Positions 56,062 to 64,000 of a DNA stretch of 64,000 nucleotides are shown piece after piece. The first letter of the stretch is position 1, and each line of letters starts with the position of its first letter. The notes under the pieces are model-generated. The model saw only the letters and a list, made by a program, of their open reading frames with translations. It did not search any database and was not told where the DNA came from. The translations under genes were made by a program, and so were the position numbers. Source of the stretch: Cercophora sp. LCS_1 (taxonomy: Eukaryota > Ascomycota > Sordariomycetes > Sordariales > Lasiosphaeriaceae); assembly GCA_036250225.1 (NCBI GenBank), contig JAPZLL010000061.1, positions 103,657-167,656 on the forward strand, given 5' to 3'.

Positions 56062-56784
56062 ATGTTGAGGAGAGGCAAGGAGGCGTGGAAACTAAACCAT
56101 CTTACCAGACCCTTTTTTTTACTGACCCCAGTGGCGTGGCCAAATATTTTGAGCTTCTCTCACTCTCGCTATGCAATGACACTTTGCGCACATCTTCAAG
56201 AGCGTTCGCTTCCCCGTCATGCTGTGTTTGCCGGATTTCGTGGGTGTGCCATCCAACACCGGTCCTAGGAGGGACAGAAAATAGCGGGTCGGTTAAGGGA
56301 AAGCAGACAGCTCCAACCGATCAGGAAGACATCTGATACCACTGATTCGTCGTACCACCTTCGGGAAAAGCTAGGGCTGAGTTGATGCTCACGCGACACA
56401 GGCGGCAGTGGAGAGAAGCTGGTGATTGGACGCCAATACGAAACTGGTGATTGAAGCTTCTCAACGCAACCATCCCGCGTCTGGTGGCTAGTTGATCCTG
56501 AGCATCAGGAGTTTCTAGCATGAATTGAGAAGGCCCAAATAGTGACACCGCATCAGTTCGCGCATTATCGCGCTAAGGATCTGATGCTTGCGAAAGTCAG
56601 AGCATTCAGCTCCTCGGATAGAATAGAGACATATATGAGGGGAAATGGGAATGAGCGCCCTTATAAACAGGGGAGAATTGCAAAGTTGTACTGATCTAGT
56701 AACAGTATAGAGTGCATACTTTGTTGAGGTTAACACCACTTTACAGTTCTTACCCTCAGGCAGCCCCTCCATAGCACAACGACT
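56062..56784. other. Intergenic region
   Basis: Between the Rei1-like gene and the CotH relic. The 204-codon minus frame at 56515-57129 overlaps the CotH relic and has no domain. Nothing else seen. Confidence 0.4.
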
Positions 56785-58401
56785 ATGCCATCCACACAGG
56801 AACTCCTCGCTTCCTTCTACGACATTGACAATGTCATCACTATCAATGTTACCATGGCTGCCGGCGACTGGAAGAAGCTGCTGGGTGCACAACCCAAAGG
56901 CGGGTTCGACTTTGTTGGCCCCCGCTATGAATGGTTCCAAGCCGCATCTGTCACAATCAAGGGCTCCAAGACTCACAACATTCACCACCGTCGGCATCAT
57001 CAAAAAGTCCTTTACTGGTTCCTTCAGCACAACAAAGCCATCTATTCGCCTCGACTTCTCCCGCTTCAACGAAGCCCAAGAAGGTCGCATCGAAAAGCCC
57101 CTCAAGACGCTCACTCTCAACAACAGCAAACAGGACCAAAGCTTCGTCCGCCAAATCGTCGGCTACGAAATCATCCGGCAAGTCGGCCTTCCTTATCCGC
57201 GCTGCAACTACGCCCGGGTCTTCGTCAACGGCACCGACTACGGCATCTATGTCAATGTCGAGCCTTTCAAGAAAGCTTTTATCCGGCGCAACTTTAGCAA
57301 CAACGACAAGGGCAACCTCTACGAGCTTGAGCACGCCGAGGATCTCGCTATTGAGACGCTCGATAAGGGCCGTATCAGCTTCGAAGGCTTCTCCAAGTTT
57401 GGGAACCTCGCCGACCTGCGCAAAGCCGTCGAGAAACTCCGCCGGGGCTTTCCCACCGCAAGTCAGGTCGTCGACATGGACATCTTCATCCGCTTCCAGG
57501 CCATAGAGGCCCTCTTTAAGCACTGGGACGGGTACGGGATCCAGCGCAATAACACCTATGTCTATAACGACACCGTGGCCGTTGAGAAACCAGACTTTGC
57601 CAACATCAAGCTCAGGTTCATCCCTCGGGCATCGACCAGATCTTCCAAGAGGACCGCGACTTTATCGTCGGCGCTTTGGGCCGCGTGTCGGGTCTCGTCA
57701 TCAATGACAATGCAGCAAAGAATAAACTACGGGATACCATCCGCCAGTTCGGCGACAACGTCTTTGGGACTGCAAATCTCGAGAATACAATCTTCCCGCT
57801 GATGAACCGTCTGGGCAAGATACTGCGTGATAACGGCGCCTCGTCCAAACAGCCCGAGGAAATCGCCAAGCTGCACAAAAAACTCGCCATAGTCCGTTCA
57901 GGCGCATATCAACTTTTCGACGAGTTCCCCGCCTCAGGTGCACCGTGGATTTCCATGACCTCGGGGACGGCACTCGGTGTGGATAGTAGTACCTCGATGG
58001 GTCCGGCTGCAGGGGCGTTTGACGCGGCGCACGGGAGCGGGACGTAGCAGTGGGTTGTGTCAAGGGTGGTGGGGAAGGACACTGTGAGGTTCAAGAGTAA
58101 GGTGCTTGACACGCTGCTGCATGCGGATGGGGTTTTCAAAACAACGGGGGGGGAGTTAAAGGTGTATACGGCCAAGGCGGAGGATGCTGCCAGTGAGTTT
58201 GTGTTGCATAAGACGGAGATAAGAAATGATAACAGCGACGGTGGGCCGTGGAGGGCGTCGGGATATTTTGTTTTGCGGAGTGCGGTGACGAAGTAGTTTG
58301 TGAGCTTTGGGACGGAAGTCAATGCTAAGGGGAAGAAGCAGGTTGTGCAGGTTGGGAATGTGGCGGATGCTAAATCGGTGTCGTTGTCGAGCATCCCCTG
58401 A
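56785..58401 (+). pseudogene. CotH-like (spore-coat kinase fold) protein, pseudogene
   Basis: The sequence reads as a CotH-domain protein in three frames. Opening DIDNVITINVTMAAGDW and VTIKGSK are in frame one. After a shift near 56965 come FTTVGIIKKSFTGSFSTTKP, SIRLDFSRF, GLPYPRCNYARVFVNG, DYGIYVNVEPFKKAFI and KGNLYELEH, then FQAIEALFKHWDGY. A one-base loss near 57623 moves the reading to GIDQIFQEDRDFIVG. TAG at 58045-58047 and again at 58294-58296 break the rest, which ends LSSIP with TGA at 58399. CotH proteins are atypical protein kinases in bacteria and fungi. Without the two frame shifts and two stops the frame would give about 535 codons. Conservation across the breaks is high, so inactivation looks recent. 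Confidence 0.85.
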
Positions 58402-59096
58402 TGATGCAGAGCGCGTCGATCCAGATGAAGCGGCCGCCGAGTGCGCGGACAACGGCGAAGGCGTCCATAATCGTCTGCGGCATCGAATCGAGGGGAAGTT
58501 CCAGCAGTGTGTCGAAGGGCTTCCGAAGGGCATAGCTGGAATCCGTGTCGCCCCATCTGTAGCTGAGGGTGAAATAGCTCCCAGGTTCTTCTTTGCTCTT
58601 GTGTCCTACCTCAACGCAGTCTTTGCAGTCGATGACTCTCACAGCATGATGTTCCTGAGATCGACCAGCCGTCTCGGGAGTCCTGGAAGGACGCTGTCGT
58701 GCGCGCCGTCATCTACGAGTAGAGGCGGGCCCCGGCACTCACTCCGGTGCTGTAGGGCGCAGCGAACTAGCCATCAAGGGTGCATTAGAGATATTCTCTG
58801 AAATACAAAGAGAGCCGGCTTCCGGAGCCACCTTGGAGCTCCTCGAGTTGGAAATCCAGAGCCCGCCCACCCAGAGCCGGAGAAGTCAACTCGATCCCGT
58901 TATCCGTGACGTACAACTTGATCTCCACAGGTACTTCCTCGAGGGTCTTCCGCATGCACCAGCTGTGAAGGTATTGGTGGAAGAGGGCGCAGAAATCACA
59001 GCTTGCCGACTATGTGAGGAGCTGCTCGTACGACGCCCACACACGAGCTGTCTCAAAATTTTTGCGCTTCTTGAGCTCGACGGCCCTGGTACATGA
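58401..59096 (-). pseudogene. HET-domain protein, broken and truncated
   Basis: On the minus strand an N-terminal HET-gene region (CDFCALFHQYLHSW, EEVPVEIKLYV, LDFQLEELQGG) is readable with a TAG at 59011-59013 before SASCDFC. A frame disruption near 58660-58785 precedes the HET domain proper ([50 protein letters not shown]). It stops abruptly after IDALCII, where the next HET residues (normally Q-D-D) are missing. That point coincides with the stop codon of the CotH relic on the other strand (58399-58401). HET proteins trigger heterokaryon incompatibility; this copy has lost at least the second half. Confidence 0.8.
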
Positions 59097-61896
59097 GGAG
59101 CATCGACGCATGATGGAGCATGTGGCGGCATACCGGAGCGAAGGCTCCAGAGTATGCCTAAAATTCCTTGCCCAAGTATGAGAGAAGTGGCTACCTGTGT
59201 ATTCAGGCTCTGCAGAGAGAAGGGAGATTGGGGTGACAATCTAGGGCAAGCGACAGTAAAGATTACGTGATCGTGTACTGGTTTAGGCAAGGCAGTCTCT
59301 TTCCATTATCTTGGATAGCTTCAAGCCCAAATCCTCTCAGTTCTAGCTCACTCCAAACACTTGTTTTTGAGATTTCCGACTCCACAAGGTATCGTGACAG
59401 CCACGCCCACTCGCAACTAAGTCGTGCTCTCCGACCCAATTTCCAAGGCCTGCAGAGGGTTGCGCTTTGTATATTTGGTAACATATCGCTCAATTTAGTT
59501 GACACTTACATTCCCAGGGTGCCTGAACATCTTTCCGATCTCTTCGTCCGACAGATCGTCGCAATTGGCGCCGCGTGGATGAGAAATGCACACAACGTGA
59601 TGCGATTTCTCCCGCAGCGCGTCTAAGGCTTCGGCCTGCCCGCTAAGTAAATGGTCATCCTTCATAAGAAGGCAAGGCAAAGACGACGGTAGTTTTCGAA
59701 GGGGGACTACGAGATCGGATAACTCAAGAGCAACTTGGGCGGAGGGGATATCCGTCAGGTTCCGCCACGGTCACGATGTCCTGGCCTGGCCCACATGGCC
59801 AACAGCTGAGCCTCCAGCCTGGCTGTCAAGCCTCAAGTCAAGCCAGAGTCCCCTTGGGCTCGGCGTATCAGCGTACGGTTCCAGAAACTCGCCAAGGCTT
59901 TCCGAGTCACGCTCGATCATGAAGTCGGCGCATCTGAATGCGAAACACCTCAGCTGTTGGATTGGGTATGCGGTCTTCTCTCACGCCTTCGGCCTTGGTA
60001 GCAGCTGCTGAGAACCCCCCGAGAAGCCCAGTTGGATTTGAACATTGTTGGGCCATGTTTCCGCACTTCCGACGGCACCTACAACCTTGAGAATGACCTC
60101 GCAAAACGAAGGTCCAAGTTCGCTTATTGCTTTCCCGGTCTCCCATACCAGCGCCAGATGATCGAGAACCTCGACACCATCTCGGAGGTGCCGGCCATCG
60201 CCCAAAATAGGCCTCGAGGGCTCCTGGCTGAACGCAATGGTGCTTATGTCCTAGCTTCCGGCGGCAGGTGTCGCTGTCACTTTGCCCATTCCCATGTACC
60301 ACATGGTGCTCGCGAGGCGGTTTAAGAAGTCCTTAACGGCCACAACAGCGGCCCCTTCAGCTTAACAAGCTAAATTTTGAACCTTTCTCGCTCTCCCTAA
60401 CGAGGCGGCATACATGCTGCAGCTGACACTCCCTGAAGGTGATATGGAAGGCACCTACCTTTGACGCCGTTCCGGGGAGGCAATCTTACTGACGGTTCCC
60501 TGGAAAAAGCCAAGTACATGTACCGACACGTCTACCACATCCAAGGCGTCACGGTGCAGCAGGTGCAGGCTGCGCATGGCCCAAGTGGTTCAGCGCAATC
60601 TGATTCTGCATACCACCTTCTGGCTGCGGAAGTGGTCGCCCCTGCAGGTTGTGCAGTTTGTTGGTAGTGGTTTCGTGGAAGTCGGTGTGTGTCAAGGTTA
60701 ACAACTGTTTCCTGTACTGTAGGGCTACAATATCATGATCTCGGATCACCTGTTCAGCACACCACCATCGCGGGTATTTATAGCGCCGAATTTGTGGTAT
60801 CCAATACCCCAGGAGCGAAACTCATGCTGAAAGCTCGGATCCCGATTTAGCCAGTCGGTGTTATTGTGTAGTCGCTTGCGCACAAACCTTGAAGTTGTGC
60901 TATAACGTCCTTGCATGTAACCAGGTCATTGTGAATATTTAAAGCTACGAATACGAGGCGAGAACATCAATCCAACGATGGAATCATGGCCTCATTTCAT
61001 CTCTGCAACCCACACGAGTGAGAACGTTGATCTTCACAGCATGATTCGGTGTCTCTCTCGCTCCTTGCAGCCGACAGCCGCCGCGCCAGGTTCTCCTTGC
61101 TTTCCAGAAGCACTAGTGCAATACGAGCCCACCGTCTTGATTAATGGCAACTTACACCCAGCGAAGACCAAGCCCTCAACGTCAACTTTACGTAAGGGAC
61201 CTGTCACTTAGAAATGGCGATAACGCCAATTCTTCACGACTGGCGTCTCAGCCACTACAGCGCTGAAACGCCACAGCCAATTGTTGACAGTGAACTGTGG
61301 ATACGTGGCCAGGACCGGCCGATCTCGTGGGGCTGAAAAAAGCGGCGATTATATCATTGTGTTATAATTATAGCTTACGAGCAGCTGATGGCACGCTGAT
61401 TTATAATGTGCTTGGGACACTACACTAGTACTCATTTGACTTAGTCTGCTGCCAACGGATTTCGCCCTGAGCAACAAAGGACAGGTCGCGATGATATCTA
61501 AATGACAGGCCTCGTGCATGTTAAAGCTGCCCCTCTATTACACCCCATAATCACGTTATGTACCTGCACCATGACTGCAAACGATCGGAGTATCACCTTC
61601 CAGCCCATTGTCCTAGGTGCCGTTAATAGTCACAATTTCATCACTGTCGAATGTCACTTTTTCAGCCGCAACACTGCACATCAAATCAGATCACCCCACC
61701 GCACCTAACTCGGTGTTCACATTGTTGGGAAGTTATGTAGCAATATCTGTGACTGAACTACATATATGAACGTGTATTATTTGCGAATCCAAGTATGCGA
61801 ATCTCACCATCCGCCGTCATCGTCCGTGACCTATTACAGCTGCTTTTCTACGAACTCGAAGTCCAAGTTCACCGCAGCAACTTTGAATTGCTCAGC
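59097..61896. other. 2.8-kb region without a supported gene
   Basis: Upstream of the HET relic. Small frames on both strands (59907-60302, 59981-60205, 60461-60667, 60978-61211) carry no recognisable domain, though 59981-60205 minus (EVLDHLALVWETGKAISEL) reads like a helical protein piece. Composition becomes AT-rich after 61330. It may include remnants of accessory genes. Confidence 0.4.
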
Positions 61897-62550
61897 ATGA
61901 AGATACACTACCTCCTTTTCCCCACCCTCTCCCTCTCCGCTGCTCTGCCAGCCGCGGAGGCACCCATAGCCCCCTCGAGCGTCCGAGTGGTCGGCGTCTC
62001 CCTCCTTGGTTCTGGATGCCCAGCCGGCTCAGCGGACGTTCAAATCGACGCCACCAAGACCCTTATGGAAGTCACCTTCTCGGAGTACATTGTTCAGACC
62101 GGCCCAGGCACTAAAGCATCCGACTGGCGGAAGAACTGCAAGCTGACGTTGAACATGGCATTTGACCAAGGCTTCCAGTTTTCCACCTTCGCAACCGAGA
62201 TGATGGGCTTTGCGCAGATACCTGGTGGCGCGAAGGGCATGTGCACCAATGTGTTTGACTTCACGGGCGTCCAAGGCGATGCCACGACTGTGATATCTCT
62301 TCCTGGTGAGAGAGAAGGCGCGTTCAGTCTCAAATCTGATCCCGATATTATCTCGTGGTCGCCCTGCCGCAGCCAGACAGCGATTATGAACATGAATACG
62401 TGGTGCAATATATCACCGACACAGAAGCAGGCGTTGATCGCGGTATGTAAGGAGAAATTTAGTGTGCAGTACGTGGCTAATATAATGCAGGTTGACCGGA
62501 TTAGCGGGAAGATTACGGTGTTGATCAGCATCCAGTGGCGGCGTTGTTGA
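61897..62550 (+). CDS. Secreted DUF4360 protein
   Basis: A predicted 201-residue protein. The signal peptide is MKIHYLLFPTLSLSAALPAA. The DUF4360 hallmarks follow in order: GSGCPAGSADVQID, FSEYIVQTGPGTKASDWRKN with CKLTLN, FSTFATEMMGFAQI, then IISWSPC and a closing ITVLISIQWRRC. A 48-nt intron (62443-62490, GTATGT donor, CTAAT branch, TGCAG acceptor) is inferred because its removal joins QALIA to VDRISGK, as in relatives; it is a multiple of three and has no stop, so retention would simply add 16 residues. DUF4360 proteins are common in fungi and some bacteria, and the function is undefined. It is the only intact gene in the right-hand 7 kb. Confidence 0.85.
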   Translation: MKIHYLLFPTLSLSAALPAAEAPIAPSSVRVVGVSLLGSGCPAGSADVQIDATKTLMEVTFSEYIVQTGPGTKASDWRKNCKLTLNMAFDQGFQFSTFATEMMGFAQIPGGAKGMCTNVFDFTGVQGDATTVISLPGEREGAFSLKSDPDIISWSPCRSQTAIMNMNTWCNISPTQKQALIAVCKEKFSVQYVANIMQVDRISGKITVLISIQWRRC

Positions 62551-62880
62551 TTCTGTGTCCAACAATGTGCTGTCGAGATTCCTGCCTGGTGGGGAAAAAA
62601 GTAGCCGGATGATAAATTGAACAAGCTGGAATATTTGTTTGGTGAATGTTCCTTCCACAGACGCTAGGGTTTGTTGATTCCATGCCATATTTATACAGGT
62701 AACAATAGTTCAGAATGCAAAAACGTCGCCCGTCATCTACAGTACCCTTGTCCTGCCCTTGCAACCTGTAGCTTTCACTGGAGCCGTCACAAACTAGCCA
62801 TCGACCTATAAGCGGGCTCAGCCTCCAGCTACGTCAGCCATCACCCGCACGATCGAGTCGCTGGTGTATACACATTCAAC
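62551..62880. other. Intergenic region
   Basis: Separates the DUF4360 gene from the right-end relic. No feature seen. Confidence 0.4.
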
Positions 62881-63923
62881 ATGATCTCCAAGATCCAACA
62901 ACTCATCTTCGCTCTTCAGTATAACCTGTACCGACGAGATATTGCGCCAGCCTCGGCAAGAATTCTCCTCCCGGCGGGAACGACCAATCTGACGCCTTGT
63001 TTGGATACCGATGGCTCGACAAACCTCTTCGTTGCTGCCTGGGAAGGCATATTTGTCTTTGCGGCAGACAACCAGGGTGATCTTGCAAACCCGGCTCTGA
63101 TCATCAACTACGATTCAGACACTGAGGTCTTGGGCAGCGTTCGGAAGCTCTCAACTTTTTCCATGGGCGGTAGGACGATCTGCACCTTGAACGGCCAGTC
63201 GGGTCTCGTTGTCACGTCGTGTGATACCGGGAGCGAAAGTACGCCGTCGGCATGGACGCCGCCCATGGCAGTGCTCCGACGATGAGAACTTCAGCTTCTA
63301 CGCGGCCGTCGCCAGGACAAACGTGGTGCTGTTTGCACAGGTTCTCTGGTCAGGAAATTGTGCAGCTTACCGAAGACGCCGACACATCGTGCTGGACCCC
63401 GCGCCGAATCGCTCTGCCGCCCCTGAGCGTCGACAACGTGCATGGGTTCCATTCATTTACAACTCACATCGACATCATCGATGAAGACGGCGATGCTAAG
63501 CCTGAGACGATCATTAGCATCAAGGATGTGACTGCTGGCGTCGTGTATATCAACAGCAAGTAGTTCGCGCTTAGTCCGGATGCGCCGCTTCTCATATCAT
63601 CAAATGCTGCCGGCTCCATCACAACCATCTAGGAGACAGAGAATCTTGAGTCGATTTCATTCAAGGTGACCCTCCTAGACAAACCGGTTACCCGGGGCAT
63701 TTGTTAGCCCTGCGACCAAGATGTTGTCCAAGTTGAGCGGGATCAAGACGGGCGACGAACTCGCGGGGATCCGGATTCCGACGGGCCAGGGCGGGGCGAG
63801 ACTAAGTCCCTTCTTACATCAGACGTATCAGCCGAGGCCAGGGGTGACATTGCCAAAGCCATGGGAAGGCTGTTGGACATCCACTGTGACGGTTGGCCAG
63901 CCCTAACCTCTATTCCGCGATGA
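62881..63923 (+). pseudogene. Large unidentified gene relic at the window end
   Basis: Protein-like sequence runs through at least three frames: LLPAGTTNLTPCLDTDGS, NLFVAAWEGIFVFAADNQGD, RTICTLNGQSGLVVTS; a shift near 63280 to FSFYAAVARTNVVLFAQ; a shift near 63340 to IVQLTEDADTSCWTPRR and FHSFTTHIDIIDEDGD; then TAG at 63561-63563 and 63630-63632; then a shift to VSPATKMLSKLSGIKTGDEL and another near 63800 to LLTSDVSAEARGDIAKAMG. The N-terminal part resembles beta-propeller repeats (repeated G-x-F-V-F-A and R-x-V). I recall long fungal hypothetical proteins of this layout but cannot name a function. It may start before 62881 and the tail continues towards the window edge. Confidence 0.65.
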
Positions 63924-63941
63924 ATTTCAGTGAAATTCATC
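63919..63941. repeat. Perfect 10-bp hairpin
   Basis: GATGAATTTC and GAAATTCATC flank an AGT loop just after the last readable piece of the relic. It could be a transcript-end hairpin or a chance palindrome. Confidence 0.85.
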
Positions 63942-64000
63942 GCTCGACAGGGGGTCTTTGTATGGGGGCGCTCGGGCCTCCTAAGCGACAAGGGGGGTGA

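Noticed and set aside
23658..63923. TAG recoded as an amino acid, or programmed readthrough, to explain the internal stops
   Set aside because: Intact genes here (nucleotidyltransferase, C2H2 protein, chitin deacetylase, ferric reductase, SDR-NmrA) end at TAG exactly at family-typical C-termini, and several relics also have frame shifts.

Overview
The window is nuclear DNA from a filamentous ascomycete (Pezizomycotina, probably a sordariomycete). The evidence is short introns (about 45-80 nt, two of 142 and 203 nt) with GTRNGT donors and CTRAC branch sites just before the acceptor, widely spaced monocistronic genes on both strands, and families such as TmpA, Ppo fatty-acid oxygenase, CBM18 chitin deacetylase, Rds1, HET and DUF4360. 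I support 18 intact-looking protein genes, seven gene relics with internal stops and/or frameshifts, one orphan ankyrin fragment, one small mobile-element insertion with a target-site duplication, and several hairpins. I saw no tRNA, rRNA or CRISPR.

Layout. 0.9-6.1 kb: nucleotidyltransferase-fold protein, histidine phosphatase, a secreted Thr-rich protein (minus) and a WW-domain protein. 6.3-19.3 kb: a secreted FAD amine-oxidase-like enzyme, a DUF2235 hydrolase diverging from a Ppo-type dioxygenase-P450 fusion, and a seven-exon TmpA membrane oxidoreductase. Ppo and TmpA families both act in asexual-development signalling in Aspergillus, so this is the most suggestive functional neighbourhood. 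19.3-28 kb: a long empty stretch, a broken membrane protein, an intact alpha/beta hydrolase and a broken Rds1 gene. 29.5-41.1 kb: GNAT acetyltransferase, chitin deacetylase, C2H2-like nuclear protein, ferric reductase and a CBM52 secreted protein. 41.8-51 kb: accessory land with a broken lipocalin, a 488-bp element flanked by GGCAT repeats, a predicted myristoylated glycine-zipper protein, an ankyrin scrap, AT-rich relic DNA carrying GC-rich hairpins, and a broken But2-like secreted gene. 51.5-56.1 kb: an SDR-NmrA fusion enzyme and a Rei1-like zinc-finger protein. 56.8-64 kb: a broken CotH gene meeting a broken HET gene tail to tail, an intact DUF4360 protein and a large unidentified relic running to the window end.

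The strongest cross-window pattern is in the relics. The twelve internal stops I could place are ten TAG, two TAA and no TGA. That is what C-to-T change at CpA (the preferred context of repeat-induced point mutation) would make from Trp and Gln codons. Intact neighbours use TAG as a normal stop, so this looks like decay, not recoding. All gene models come from reading the sequence by eye; splice sites were chosen by consensus, phase and protein continuity.
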